This document shows positions 1 through 13,104 of a DNA stretch of 64,000 nt, piece by piece. The stretch is from NCBI GenBank assembly GCA_013400975.1, contig WBMZ01009331.1, positions 1,349-65,348 on the forward strand, in the 5' to 3' direction. The stretch is from Atrichornis clamosus (Eukaryota > Chordata > Aves > Passeriformes > Menuridae). Numbering within the stretch: the stretch's first letter is position 1; each line of letters starts with the position of its first letter. The position numbers were made by a program, and so were the translations under genes. The notes beneath the pieces were generated by a model that was not told the DNA's origin, did no database searches, and worked only from the letters and a program-made list of their open reading frames with translations.

Positions 1-105
1 GCAGAGGGAATGCCCTTCTCCTACCCCCGAGGTGCACAGAGGGAATGCCCTTCTCCTACCCCCGAGGTGCGCAGAGGGAATGCCCTTCTCCCGGCCCCGG
101 GCCCG
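1..105. repeat. 35-bp tandem repeat (minisatellite), cut by window edge
   Basis: About three units of a G+C-rich repeat with a 35-bp period. The core 'cagagggaatgcccttctcc' recurs at 2, 37 and 72. The first two units are near-identical, and the third diverges after its first 20 bases into a C/G-rich tail. The array probably continues to the left of the window. No spacer-like unique segments lie between units, so it is an ordinary minisatellite. Confidence 0.9.
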
Positions 106-1555
106 AGGTGCTCGTGGCCCCGAGCTGTCCCTGAGCAGTGACCACAGCGGTGCAGTGGCTGCAGTGACTCCGGAGCCCTGCCCAGAGCACATCCCGCAGC
201 GTGCGAGGGGAAGGCGGGGAGCATGATCTCACTGTCCACACAAGTACAAGTGCCATACTTAAGAAAGAACACCTAAGGACACCTTCCTTACCAATTACCG
301 ATGTAGAACTACAGGATTTTATGCAAATATTTCACATTTGTTCCTCATTCCATCACTGTATGATCCATTAAAGAAGTTTTCCCCCTCAGTGGCTTCTCCA
401 AGATTCTTATCGGAGCTGCAGTCCCACTGATTGTGGTGGTTTCTGCTGGGACAGCTGCGTGGGAAGATGTTCAAAGAACAATGGTCCACAGGAGATGAAC
501 AAACCCAGCACAGCTCTGGATTCAGACTGTGGCCACACACACCACAGTGCTTTCATGCCATGGCTGATCCAGAGTGGGAATGCTTTGATGAAACCGGGAC
601 CAATGGGCTCCACTGGGAAATTAAAAAATTGTGGGCAACCTCAGATCCTGGTAGAGCAATGGAAATGAGTTCTCCAGGGTTGTCCTGCCTTGTAGGTTAT
701 CCCCAGTTTTCCACACCATAACTGAGCATGGATTTTGGCTGTTAAACTTTCACAGGTTTTTATATCTAATAAGTATATATTTGCATCTAATAAATATATA
801 TTGAAAATACAATCTCGTGCCACCAGAGAGGTGGTTTCCATCTCCTCCTCTAGAAACACAACAGGGATGGCTTCAGGTCTGGTCTCTGGAATCAACAGTG
901 GACAGTGGCCAAAAGCCATCACAGCCCATTGGCCATTTCAGAGGTGGGCAAAGGGAATGGATGACTTGAGTGCAGAGTCCAGTCACCAAAGATAAATTAA
1001 TAAAGGCATCAAGCTGGCAGAGTGTTCTCTGAACAGTCATAGCACTTGGGATTGCATGGGCTGATGGTGAGGCTGTACAGGGACAGGAATTAAATGCACA
1101 ACACAAAGGTGGGGCAGCTCATGCATTCTGTGAGCACCTTGGTCAAGACTTTCCACATCCTGACATAGTAAGAATGGGTCTAATTAAAGTCTAGGCTCCT
1201 CACAAGACTTTAATTTGATAAATTTAGCCTGGATTAAACTACAGGCTTGTCTGTACTGGATTTTTCCAATGTTAACCACATGCCACACCTGAAATCTCAG
1301 CATACATAAAATCAGAAAAGCATTACCTGCTCCTCTCCCTGGGGCTGTGAGGGTTTATTGCCAGGGCTCTAGGCCTCATTATGTTCATTATTCGTGCCTT
1401 AGAGAGAAGTCGAGGACCTCTGTTTTCCTGCTACAAAATTGTACATGCCCAAAATGCGTTGTGTAGTTCTGTATGAGAAATTTGGAGTTTAGAAATTCAC
1501 TCAAAGCCAAATTATATCAAAGGGTCCCTCCTCCCCTCCATTATTTGAATGGCCT
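106..1555. other. Unique non-coding DNA
   Basis: The first 120 bases continue the G+C-rich flank of the tandem repeat and then the sequence turns into ordinary A+T-leaning DNA. The only small structure I see is an A+T-rich near-duplication, 'atctaataagtatatattt' at 763-781 repeated with changes at 785-802. No gene, RNA gene or recognisable transposon was seen. Short open frames overlap on both strands and lack family motifs. Confidence 0.5.
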
Positions 1556-1589
1556 TTGGATCAAGCTTCTCCCCCTCCTGACAGCAGTA

Positions 1590-1920
1590 CTTTCCTGTGT
1601 CTTAGGTTATGCCTGGATAGGTTTTTGAAACCTTCTGTCTCTTATCAATGTGGGACCTTGCCAGAATTTTTTTCATCTGTCTGTAGTCTCTGTCAACGTC
1701 GACATTTGTTTCTGCCACAACAACAGCCAAATGAAGTGCATTGAACTTGGATCCAAAGTAATTTCAAGATCTTTCACTCTCTGGAAGAGGTTTTCAGATC
1801 CAAGTATTTCATAAAAATGACCTAAAGCTGCCCAGACAGCAGGCAGGGAAGCAAACATTCGTTTCCAAGTCGCAGAGTAATTCCAAAGAAGAATTATCCA
1901 TCTCTGGCACAAGAAGCAAA
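1590..1920 (-). pseudogene. Possible decayed coding relic, family unknown
   Basis: Read on the minus strand, this stretch gives protein-like blocks in two different frames. One contains 'LPAVWAALGHFYEILGSENL' and 'FQRVKDLEITLD' (roughly 1730-1860). The other contains 'NALHLAVVVAETNVDVDRDY' followed by 'RQMKKILARSHIDKRQ' (roughly 1630-1735). Helix-like composition spread over two frames suggests a frameshifted relic of a longer protein, perhaps a domesticated or dead DNA-transposon transposase or a processed copy of a cellular gene. I do not recognise the family and chance is possible. No start codon or splice context was convincing. Confidence 0.2.
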
Positions 1921-4900
1921 CGAATATTTAAAATTACAGCAGATTATATTGGATTAAATTATTTATGGCAAACATCACCTCACCTGGAAGGTTCTGCAGC
2001 TTTTTTCCTGGCAACATGAAAACTGGATATTCCAATTCTTTGGTATTCTGTTAAAGCCTGGAAACATTTATGTTTTCATTAAGTTGCTAACCTTCCCAGA
2101 AGACACCATGGTATCTGAGTTTGGAGCGTGATTATGGTGCCTTATGAAGTCCTCTATAATGCTTTGAAAACATACATGATTTTGCCCATTAGTGCATAAG
2201 AGATGCAGGATCTTTTCCCCAAGAAAAGAATTTATGGAGCTATCAGCACAGTTTTATGACTCTGAACAGCAAGCCACGACATAACGTCCCGACCAGAAGG
2301 TATTTAAACTCCAACACTTTAAGAGGTTCAAGAAAAGGACCTGTTCTTGAGAGCGACCGCGACAGCAGCGAAATCACCGCTGGTTTGGCCATAAAAAGGT
2401 CGCGACAGACGCCAGTAACAGTAGCTGGTGGCGAGGGCGGGTCCTGCTGGGCTTGGCAGCGATGTCTGGGAGCAGCCCTGCCCTGGGGCCGGCGCCTGGT
2501 GCTCCTGGCAGAGGATGAAAGCCATGCTCCCTCAGCATCCCTGCCAGCAGGGACAGAGCACGTGGGGAAGGGGTGACACAAGCAGCAAATGCCCCTTTCT
2601 GACGGAAACAGAACTCCTGGGTGTTGAACATCCCCGGGTAAATCTCCATGTAAGTAACGCTTTTCATTTGACAAAGCAGAAAACTTCGGCGAGAACATAT
2701 TAATGACAGTGCAACTTTTTTATTATTTTTATTTTTCTGCAGCATTTGCAAAACTAAACCCCTTTGTAATCCCTTCTTTTATGCAGAACAGATTGCAGTT
2801 TTAAGCAGAGGCCCATAAACTGCAGGTTCAAAGAAACCTGAAACTGAATTAGCATAAAAGCTGGAATTCTCATTTAGAGGAACAGCAAGGCAACTGCTCT
2901 GCAGGCAGCTTTATGATTAGGGTTTCAAATGGAAACAAAGATAAAAACTGGGGCTCAGGGAACAATAGGGCTGCTCTCTCTTCCCTATCCTTACAGCTTG
3001 GCCCTATAAAATACTAAGTGGTCTCCACTGCTTCCGAGGACAGAATTTAGCCCAGATTTGCACACCTGGAGAGGGTGGATAATTTTTGGAACCCATTCAC
3101 TGTACTGAAGGCAAATCCTAACTGTCCTACGTGCACGAAGCCATTTCTTCCCCAGGTTTCTCCACACAGTGGGAAACCCTGGAGGTGAACACCACAGCCA
3201 TGTTTCCCTCCCTTCGACAACCATGAAGAGTGAGAATCCTGGCTGTAACTTCTCCATCAGAAAATACCTGCATTTTATCTCTTCCTCTATAACCCTTCCT
3301 GGGGTCTGAATTCCGAGTTACTAAATACACCACGGAGCATGTGTTGGCTGGATGTGGCTCCTGGAGGCCTTGCTGGGCTCTGAGCTGCTATCCACACCAG
3401 GAACATAAGATCCTCTCACTGGGTAAGAGGATAAAATATAAATTCTTCCCCATCCACCAGCACTTCTGTTGTGCACTTCATAAATGCACCACTTTAAAGC
3501 TGTGGCCATTATCCTTCCCTAATTTCTGCCTGCTAGCAGGTTCTGCAACTGAAGAAGTATTTCAAATTAATTTGTCTGTCAATATCTGGGTACTGAATCA
3601 CCTAATAAGAGAAATATTTTTCATTCTCTTCTTCTCAGTCAGAAGAGGAGACTTTCTTATCACCAAATAAAGCATCCATTATTGTGTGCTGTAATCCCAT
3701 TCTGTCGTCCAGGTCATTTTTAGTCCAGAAAACGCTGAATCAGCACCATAAACCAATCAAGTAATTTCTTTCATTTTCTAACATTCAAGCAAAATAATGA
3801 AAATCACATCTCATTTGATGAGAAGAATATACGACAGAAATCTCTTCTTCCAAGGATAATTTTCAAGGAGGTATGCCAAGGCAAGAAATACTGTTGCAAA
3901 AACATGTAGCTAATGTAGGGGCTCTTCTGCTGAACAGATAAATCCCATTTTTGACTGTCAGCTCATATTTAGAAAGTAGATTATGAACAATAAATCTGTA
4001 CCTTTAGCCAGCTTCTAAACCGTGCAAAGACATTAACTTGGCAAAAGAATGACCATTACTTTGATGAATGAAACATTCACCTAAAATATTCATGTACAAG
4101 ATGGTAATATCCAATTGATAACCAAAAAACACCCACCCCACTGCAGATTTAAATAACTGAGATGCATATGAGAGAAACCAAATCACAAACATAAGAGGAG
4201 TTATTATGGCACTGTTAGGAGAACCAACAAATGAAAAAAAAAAAAGCTTGATAAATATTTTCCATAACAAAACACAATTGGTTTCAGTGGGATACAGCTC
4301 TGTTTCTCATTAGTTATCCTTCACTTGTCAGACAAGTTCCATATTTCACCGAAACCCGCTGAGTATTCTTTCTAGTTTGCTGGGGAAAGTGGCTATACAT
4401 TTAGCACGTTCCCTTTATGCTGTGTGTTTTCACAGGTCTTTCTTTAAAACACACTGTACATGCTTTTGCTTCTTTCCCTCAGGATAGTGGGTTTCGACAT
4501 CCAAGAAGAGTTTAAAAGCAGGTAACAAGTCATCACTTTTGAAGCTGCAGAGCAGCTGAAGAGGTGCAATAGCCCCAGCAGCCATTATCAGTGCCTGCCA
4601 GGGTGCCACGCTATCAAGTTATATGATAAAGCACTCAGCTGACACCAGAAAAATAATCATTCTCTCTCTCCTGCACCACCCCCTTTTTCACAAGGAGGCT
4701 TTTTACACTCATTAAATGCAACCTTATCTCTGAAAGACTGCAATCCTCAGCAAATGACAAGTGTGCCTAATCTCATTTTCTGACAAGCGATTCTGACAGC
4801 ACCTTCCTTTTGATTTCTAAGACACGTAGCTAGACATATATTAATCTGTCAGTCATCGCCCCTAGGAAGGATGGAAAAAAAGGAGAGACAGAGATGAACA

Positions 4901-5779
4901 TTTGTGAATGTGAAGGGAACAAGGCAAGAAAGGACTAAGGGTCCTTTTCTGGCTATTTTAAGCAACTTAACTGTGTTTCTCCACTCCACCCACGCCAACA
5001 TGGGACCCGAGTCACTCCTGTGCAGCAGAGCCCACAACCTACCTGTCTGCAGAGGTGGTTAACCTGCATTTTTATTTCAGGTGTGAGTGTGGCCCAGCAG
5101 CTGTGGACCAGCAGCCAGCTGTGGGTGTATTTTCAGGTTTCCCCTGGTGTCAAAGGCAGTTGGACTCTCATTTCATTTCTCTGTGCCTCAACTTTCAGCA
5201 TTGCATAAAATCCAAGTGTTATTGTCACCACGACACATATTTTAGTTACAGACATGGGACTTCCCAGTATTGGTGCTATAAAATGTTAAGCCTTAATTCC
5301 AAATTTACAGCTTATGAAGTGTTCTGCAATAACTTTTTTTTCTTTTTTTTTTGCAGCAAAAAATGCTTTGTCATTCCAGTCAGTGAAGCCACACTCGACT
5401 TTGGTCACCGGCCTGGCTGGCACATGTTGGCAGGTACAGGCAAAGACAGGTGGGATAAAAGCATCGAGATTGAAAGCATCAAATTGGTGTCAGATCTTAA
5501 CAATTTTGTAGGAGTGCTGTCAAACAAAAGCATTTAGTTCAACAGCACAGCCTGGCAAGGTGCAGACTGGAGAGGCTGAGTAAGACCAAGTCCAGGTGCA
5601 TTTGGAGGCCAGGAAAAGGTAGGATACCCAAGATCTCCTGGCTATAATATGAGAAGATGCATTTAAAACCTGAGAGGGTTGTGGGGTCCTGAGAGTGAGT
5701 GTGAATCAGTGCAGCTCGTGGGGATTTGCCACTCAGCAAGTGTGCAAAATACAGATCCCTAATGCATGATGCGTGATAT
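1921..5779. other. Unique non-coding DNA
   Basis: Mostly unremarkable A+T-leaning sequence. Around 2340-2480 there is a local cluster of CpG dinucleotides (the words 'gcgaccgcgac' at 2353 and 'ggtcgcgac' at 2398 lie in partly inverted arrangement). A 12-base A run lies at 4231-4242. A long pyrimidine tract ending in 'gcag' at 5331-5356 resembles a splice acceptor, but no matching donor or recognisable exon follows. No gene or clear transposon was seen. Confidence 0.5.
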
Positions 5780-6037
5780 GATAAAGGGGAATGGCTTTAA
5801 TGGAAGAGATTTAGACTGAATATTAGGAAAGAATTCCGCCCTGTGAGGGTGGGGAGGCCCTGGCACAGGGTGCCCAGGGAAGCTGTGGCTGCTCCATCCC
5901 TGGAAGTGTCCAAGGCCAGGCTGGATGGAGCTTGGAGCACCCTGGGATAGTGGGAGGTGTCCCTGCCCGTGGCAGGGGGTGGAATGGGATGATCCTTCAG
6001 GTCCCTTCCAACCCAAACCATTCTGGGGTTCTCTGAT
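5780..6037 (+). mobile_element. CR1 LINE 3' fragment
   Basis: A 5'-truncated CR1 non-LTR retrotransposon in sense orientation. It begins with the 'aaaggggaatggctttaa' block, passes through 'aggccctggcacagggtgcc' and 'gaagtgtccaaggccaggct', and ends with 'gtcccttccaacccaaacca' followed by a decayed terminal octamer ('ttctggggttctctga'). These words encode the last part of ORF2 and the 3' end in intact avian CR1. The copy has substitutions and no open frame, so it is inactive. Confidence 0.93.
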
Positions 6038-8739
6038 ACAGACTGGTGAGCACAGAGCTGTGGGGTGGGAGGAGGTAAGGCTGGTAGGTAGCTACAAAAG
6101 TGCAAAGGGGTGTAAAATCAGTGAGATTCTACAGATGGGACCCTAAGGAGGGAAGAGATTAAATGAGGTGGGAGGCAGTGTTCTTTACCTTACACAGACC
6201 TATTAGTTCTGTTCCTCACAAACACGCCTTCTCCCTCTTAGCATGTGAATCATATTAATATTTCTACCCACCAAAAGCTACATTAGAGTAAATGATACAG
6301 ATTTACCACCTGAGATCTGCTCGCTGACCCGCCTGCACTTGCAGAGAGCCTCCCCAGCTGGCAGCACACCCTCCTGCCTGGGGATGTCCCAGGCTGCTCC
6401 ACCTTGGCCCAGCTGGGATCCCTCAGCTGAGAGCTCCTCTCTGCCTCCTTTCCCTTCCACTGTATTATATTAAAATACAGGAGAAACTTTATTGTTCATA
6501 ACAGGATAAGAAAAAAAAATAAAATGAAAGCAAAGTATAAAGGAGCTCCGATGCAATGCTTTAAAGTGATGCCATTTTCATAGTAATATAGTCATTAAGT
6601 ACTTGTTTGATGGTGCAAAAAAGTAGGCCAAGATCTTTGCTAATACATTTAATTAATCAATACCTGCACTAGAAGATGGGAACAATTAAAGTTTTCCTCT
6701 TCACTCAGACAAAGCACAGAAAGCTTGTGATCTACTTAAGGAGCTCGTCACTCAATGGGAAGATGAAAAGGCTCCTTTAGTTTTACTTAAGAGCTGAAAT
6801 CATGTTAATACTCAAGTGTTTAGGATCTGGCTCTCAGAAAGCCAGTAAATGAGCAGTGGCAGGAAAGCTGCTTGCTGTCACTGAGTCCCTGGCCTCGTGC
6901 TTCCACCCTGATGTCATCATAACAGGAAAAATGACAAATATATTCTGGAGTTCATTGAGCCTGAAAGTAACACCAGGGATATTTCCTTGCTGTGCAGAAC
7001 ACTTTGATAACTGGGTCTAGCAGAAACAGCCATCTACTGCTGGTGGGCCTTAGAAGGGTAAATGTAAACCTGACTCTGCACAGTTTAGATTTCTGCTGGG
7101 TTTTTATTAAAAAGGATTTTCTGGTTGCATCTAAGCTTTGGGATGTAGAAAAGAAGGCGTAGGCAGAAAAAGTCTCCTCCTCTGGGGAAAAGTGGTGGGA
7201 GGAAACTGGGCAGTTCCCTGTGCAAACCTCTGGCTTGGGAAAGGAGAGACTTCTCATTCCACAACAAGGGTTACTGATATGGGCATCAAGTAAGGGAAAA
7301 TTGCCTAAAATCAGCCCAAATCAGCTGTCCTCGGGGGACTCCAGCTCTGCCCCTGCAGCAGGGGCCATTATCACCTGAGGGATCTCTCTATTCCACCTCC
7401 CAGGAGGCCTCACCTCGACCAACACCCTGGTGGTCCATGGGCTGCTGGTGCTGGCACATCTCCCCGACTCACTCGACCGTTTGGGAAAAAACTTTGGATG
7501 GGGATCTGATGGCACGAGGTACAGCACAGGCAGAGGGGAGACGAGAAGTCCAAGAGGCAGGACAAAGAACAGGAGACAGAGGATGTGGTTGTTTCCCACT
7601 CCCCAAGGGAGGGACATCAAGCAAGACCAGTGCAGGGAGTCTCAAAAACTGAACACCGCCCACTTCCATCTACTGTAGATCCTCTGGTGAGGGCAGAGCC
7701 TCATGCAGGACCTCTCAGCTTCCTGCTGTGGAACCAAAGGGTCCCTCACACACACTCGCTGACCTTACAGCACGAGGGAAAGCACAGGCACAGTGTCGTG
7801 TTAAAAACAATTTCTTCATACAATCATTAACAGAAATATATAAATGCAAATGACCTTATAGTTTGTGTCATGAGAACTATCAAGCTAATGTTGCAGCCAA
7901 AGGAGAAAATTCCTCCCTGGTCACCATTTGGGAAATGTTGGAGATGACTCATGCCATGCAGTGGATCTCTTGTAAATTTGCTGCCTAGTTTCACTCAGTA
8001 TTAAGCCTACCAGGCACTTTGCTGCTTCTAACTCACTTGTCAGAATTATGTGAGAGCCTCACTAACACTTCGGTCCAGGCTCCCAATTCTTCTGAGCATC
8101 TTCACCTGGAACTGCAGGAATCTATGCTCAAAGCTGTGCAGAAGGTCACAGTACTCACAACAAAAAAGGCAACAACAAAATAAGCAGATTGATTCTGCCC
8201 TAGGCCAGCCTCCATCCACAAATCCAAATCTCTCCACAAGTCCTGGTCAAAAGTCCTCAGAAAATAAAATCCTTCTGACACAAGAAACAATTTTCAGTAG
8301 CTCGCCAAAAGCTATTTTTCTTTCATTTAAGATTCTAACAAAACCTAACTTCTTTGTCTCTCAAGCTTCCTTGATCTCCTTCACTTTTAGCTGTCACATA
8401 AAGTCAATTGGCTGCACCTCTCTGCTTGATAAAGACAAGCCAACTGGTCTGATGTATCTTTAATGAGGAGGTAGGTAAGACACAGTCCAACAAGGTGCTC
8501 AACACTTTGACCCTAAGCTAGCAAAGCACTTAAATATCTGCTTAACTTTCAACAAAAAGAAGTCCTTTTGAAGCTAATAGGGCTGCTCTGGCATTCAGAC
8601 TTCAGCACCATTGTATATAAATTTGGCTGGATTACGGACACAGCCTTTGCAAGGCTGAACCAGCTACTGAGAGTGCAAAACCACTCAGAAATACACTCAC
8701 CAGGACAGCTGAGTCACAGGTGAATTGGGGAAAGTCCCT
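6038..8739. other. Unique non-coding DNA
   Basis: No recognisable gene or repeat. An A-rich stretch lies near 6510-6520. The 7320-7760 part is more G+C-rich and has a minus-strand open frame of about 100 codons whose start looks like a signal peptide, but it has no known motif and competing frames are open too. An A-rich, C-poor stretch at 8150-8300 may be an old transposon remnant that I could not name. Confidence 0.5.
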
Positions 8740-9260
8740 CTCTCAGTAATTAATGTGTCAGCCGCGTAATTAAGTGCTGCACCTAACACTGTGTGTTGTT
8801 AATGTGTTACAGGGAGCAGGCAGGGTTATTTCTGTTCTAATGTAAGGTTCCATCAATGGGATGGAACACCTGAAGGATCTGCAGGGATGCACACTTGGCC
8901 TCACTTCAAAATAAGTGTTCGACCCTACAAGAAGGAAGGGACAAATACAAAATAAATACAAATCCAAAATAATGATGGGGAGGTCACGAAGAGGAAGCTG
9001 AAAGAGTAAAAATGATACCAATGCTGAGCTATTGTTCCTTAGGTTCAGTTAATCAACTGATGTATATCCAGCCTGGATTATTCCAGGCATTACTGGAGGA
9101 GGTGTGCTTTGAGAATCTAATAAAATACACGAGAGCCATGATAAAACTTTAACCTGTTTTGATAATACAGTGACACATTCTATTCCACACACACCTGTAA
9201 GAAAGGCTGCCAGATCTTATCACCGTAAGTTATTAATCTATTTGTTCCTGTAAAATCTTC
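8740..9260. promoter_or_regulatory. Candidate conserved non-coding block (TAATTA cluster)
   Basis: Two TAATTA cores, the typical homeodomain contact sequence, lie 21 bp apart at 8747-8752 and 8768-8773. A further A+T-rich, complex stretch of unique sequence runs to about 9260. This texture (A+T-rich, non-repetitive, motif-dense) is typical of distal enhancers. The regulatory role is inference, and conservation in other birds was not tested. Confidence 0.25.
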
Positions 9261-11614
9261 TTATTTCCCCCTCCTTTTTTAGGAATATGCTTTTTCTAAA
9301 GAGGAGGTGATTTAATGTAGGGAAAAAGCTGCAGTGTATCAAAAAGTGAATGGAAAAATGAGTAAGGAGATAATGTTTAACTAGGAAAGAAGAGTTATTT
9401 TAGAAATATTTTATATCATTTAAAAAGCACTGAGTACTATTTTATGCCTCTACCTGAGGAATAGAAGTCGTAGTTATGAGTCCAGGTGTACATATTTCAA
9501 TAGCAAAGTGAGACTGTAACGATACATAAAAATTTCTTTAAAAAGTAGCTCGAGTAGATTCTTCATGAGTAAAACACTGGCAACCCGAATTTTAACATAA
9601 TTCTCAGCATTTCAGTGGAGCATTTTGTTCATCGGTGAAGTGCTACAGAAAACAGAGCATAGATCACTCCTACTTATCCCTGTGTCCCCTGGGCTCCAGC
9701 AGCCCTGGGGCTGTGCCGTCCATCACTGGGGCTGGGACACAGGGCTGGCCAGGCTACTGCTTCCAGCTCTGTAAAATTTATAGAACAGGCCTCATGCTTG
9801 GGGCTGTGGCCATTTATTTAGGATGTTTCAGCTGATCTGGAACTCGCGACTGTGAAAACAACAAAAAGTAAGATGTTCACCATTACCAGGTTCTGTCTAT
9901 ACAATATTACGTAATATGAGGATTAGGTATTTTTACTTAGCAGCATGTTGCAATATTGTGGCGTGAGCCTCTTTGTATCACCCAGGACATACACAGAGAA
10001 GAAGGTTATAAAAAGCTGCCTGAGCTGGTTTTATTTTAAGAGGCCTTCAGACCAAAAGCCTCATCTGTGCCTTGGGCCTGGCAGGGAGGCTCCAAGAAGT
10101 CACTGGGGCTCCCTATTAAAATACTGTTAGCACACACGAGAGTTTTGGTCTTCTTTTTAGTTCAAACGTCGTCTGGGAGAGACAAAGAAACAAAGTGCTT
10201 GGGTCAGTGGAAATTTCTGACAAAGACTTTTCTTCCTAGCACACACAGGGACAACCCCACCAACTGTGTCGGGTTTGTCCCCCCCGAATGACAAGGCAAA
10301 GGTCCTGATTAAAGGCCCTCGGAGGGGGGACACAAAAGATGGCCCAGGACTTCAAAGTCAGCACACTGCTGGCCAGCAGGGAGGTCCCTTTTTTCCCCCC
10401 TCTCTCCTTTTAACTTCAGCTCCTGCTGGCGGTGGAGGGGCTTCTAATTGCATTTCACAGAGGCTGAACAAAACGTGGTCTTGTCTTCTACACAGCAGCG
10501 ACCCCGGAGGACGTGGAGATGATGTGAGGCTTCAGAGCAGGAACAAAAAGAGATTTATCCTGCCAGCAAGCCGTGCAGAGGCAACGGCGGGGCTTCTGCA
10601 AGAGTATTTGCATGTTGCCACATTTCTAGAGGGGAACAAGCAGTGGTGGGTTTTCACAGAAGTGGTGTGGCCAGCCCCCTCCTCATGGCTTTGAACACGG
10701 GACATCTGCAAACCCACCAAGATTTGGGTCAGGGTTTGACCCGACCCGCGGCGCCAGGTGAAAGCTGGACACAGCTGAAGGTGGCTGCCTTGACCAGCAG
10801 AGTGGAGATCTCCTTTGTGCTGGAGAGGAAGAAACTCTGCCCACTGATTCAGGTGTGGCAGTGGAGACTTTCTTTGGCAAATTGGGATCTTGATCAAATG
10901 GTAGGCGGGATGATCAAAGCAGCCTAATTAAAATTCTCCCAGTGTGTCTAGAGCTATGGAAGAGGAGGTCTGGCTGAAGCCTGAGAGATTTGTTGGAAGT
11001 ACAGGAAAGTACTAGGGGATGTGGGATGGGCAGAAAGCCTCAAGCCAGGTGTTACACAGGAAATGCCATGCCAGAGCAGACATGGGGTATGAGTTAAATC
11101 CAACATGGAAGTATATTGGAACACACCACTCGTCCATCTCACCTTCCAAAAAACCCCAAAGGCCTAAAAAGGTCTGTACTGGCATGCACGGACAAAACAC
11201 TATCTCATCCCAAAATAAAACAAGTCAACAAAGTGCTCTCCCTTTAATGTCTGCTAGTCCCTCTTTTCCACTTCCCTAATGAGATTGGCTTTCTCATTTT
11301 ATTCTTTCACATTCAAATTTCAATCTGCAATGAATTTTCCACATTACAGGATGAACCATATATCTATTTTCCCACATTGCACAACACTAGATCCAACACA
11401 ATACATCCAAATCCCAAGAAGTAGAGTTTATCCTGTGTTCCCTCTGCTGATGCCAGTGGAAGCCAACACTGCCGAGCCCTGAGCTTTCTCCATGGATGCT
11501 CAGGAAGAGAATTAGACCTGGAATGAGGTTAGTTAGTCACTGCTGATTCATCACGCCTTTGAGATTTGGATTAACAAACCATTCTTCCCCCAGTCCTTGT
11601 GTGCAAGCCCATGT
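9261..11614. other. Unique non-coding DNA
   Basis: Unique sequence with moderate G+C in 10,260-10,800 and lower G+C elsewhere. The open frames in 10.2-10.9 kb occur on both strands at once and show no domain. I see no repeats, RNA genes or clear regulatory structure. Confidence 0.45.
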
Positions 11615-11935
11615 TTCCAACAGGAGTAGGGTTTTTTATTTATTTACTAACTGACAATAGTGGAAAGCCTCATATTCACATCCGAATTATAATAAATGCA
11701 TTATAAATGAGTAAGTAGGAAACAGTAAGGAAATGATGTTTTACTTTTAAATGCTAATTATGGAGCCCTGGTGCAGTTAATGTGTAGGGTGTTCTGTCAA
11801 TTTTTAATGTTTATGCCAAGTGTAGTCTTCAATTTAACATGAGCTTTTAATCCTTTGAGTACTAAATTGCCTTTTAATGCTTGCAGCACAACATTGTGTT
11901 TGCACAAAGTCAGAACTGAAAAATGAATTTACTAC
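11615..11935. promoter_or_regulatory. Candidate conserved non-coding block
   Basis: Strongly A+T-rich but complex sequence with repeated homeodomain/POU-like words: 'aaatgctaattatgg', 'cagttaatgtg', 'tttttaatg', 'gcttttaatcc' and 'gccttttaatgc'. It contains no microsatellite or transposon signature. This is the composition expected of a developmental enhancer core. It is inferred from sequence texture alone. Confidence 0.3.
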
Positions 11936-13104
11936 AAGATATGTGCATGTATGAAGGGGGGAGGAAGTACAAAGGACAAGATTTTTTTTTTAATGATGTT
12001 GTTGGAACCATACAAGAGGAAGGAACTGCTTTCAGGATGTACCTGGCAATTGTTTGCAGTGGCAAGAGGCTGCTGCTGATTTAGTATCTCTGTTGAAGCA
12101 TTTGCAGAGAGTGCTCTTTCGAGCTCCAACAATTTATCCAACAACTACACCAAAAATTTATGGTTTGCACCCATAAAGGAAACTTGGAGAAAAACACAAT
12201 GAAAGGAATTACCATAGAGTGGCACGCTCAGCAGGATAAAAGTACATACAAAGAAGGAGTTTTTCAAATGACAGTACTTGAAAGAATTGCAAAGAGTAAG
12301 GCTGTTCTGGAAAAGATAAGTTATATGGTAATTTTCTGGGTTGGATGGTTTGGTTTTGCCTTTTCAGCTGGTGTGTGGTAACAGGTACCAGGTAGTTCCC
12401 AGTTCTCCGGGTGCTCCCGTCAGTAATGTGGCTATGGCACAACCCCCTGGGCTGAGGATGCTCATCCCAGCCCAACACAGCTTCTCCTTCCCAGTCTGCC
12501 CTCCAGAAACCTCAGCACAGTCACACTCGGGGAAATGGCTCAGGAGCCACGCTGGGGAGGGGCCATCTTCATAGCCAACAGGACAGCTACAGCACCCTGC
12601 ACACCCTCTCAGGGTTTCCTTGCAGGGGAAGGAAAGTGTGTCCTCACTTGCTCCCACAGCAGCACTGCTGGGATTTGGCCAACTGGACACAGCCCAGTCC
12701 CACCCGCCCCCAGCGCTGCTCTGGCCCCTCCCGGGATGCAGGGGAGTTAGAGCAGCTTGTGAGGCTAATCCCTGTTTATCTCCTTGGTGAACAGACTTTT
12801 AAAAATGACACTGTTTGCGTGTTTAAACCTCCAAATTTGACTTTCCTTGACAGCAGCCATCTCAGGAATCCCAATGAGGTTTATTTTTGGCAGTGGAGCC
12901 TTCACAGAATAGGCTTTGCTGCGTGTTCAGCTCCCAGTGCGCCGACGCAGCTCTGCAGAGGAGTAAAACTGGGGACCTGAGGATTTGGTACATCCCAGTG
13001 ATGTACCCTCGGCTTTGCTCCCAGATTAGACCCAGAGGGTTAAAGCTAATCAATTAAAAGCTCGCTTTCCTTTTTTTCTTTCCCCACACTTCCACCATCC
13101 GTCA
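11936..13104. other. Unique non-coding DNA
   Basis: A T run lies at about 11,982-11,991. The 12,390-12,760 part is G+C-rich and pyrimidine-rich with overlapping open frames on both strands and no recognisable domain. The end of this stretch abuts a CR1 fragment. Confidence 0.45.

Noticed and set aside
1..105. CRISPR-like array
   Set aside because: Units are contiguous with a 35-bp period and no unique spacers, and the rest of the window is vertebrate DNA.
5331..5356. Splice acceptor of a real exon
   Set aside because: A T-tract plus 'gcag' is common. No donor and no recognisable coding sequence follow.
5055..5537. 160-codon open frame on the + strand containing a poly-F run
   Set aside because: It crosses a T-tract that itself looks like a splice acceptor, has no ATG-proximal context or domain, and a second frame is open as well.
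7321..7620. Minus-strand frame with a signal-peptide-like start
   Set aside because: A hydrophobic start alone is weak. There is no downstream motif, no conserved-looking splice pattern and no envelope or receptor features.
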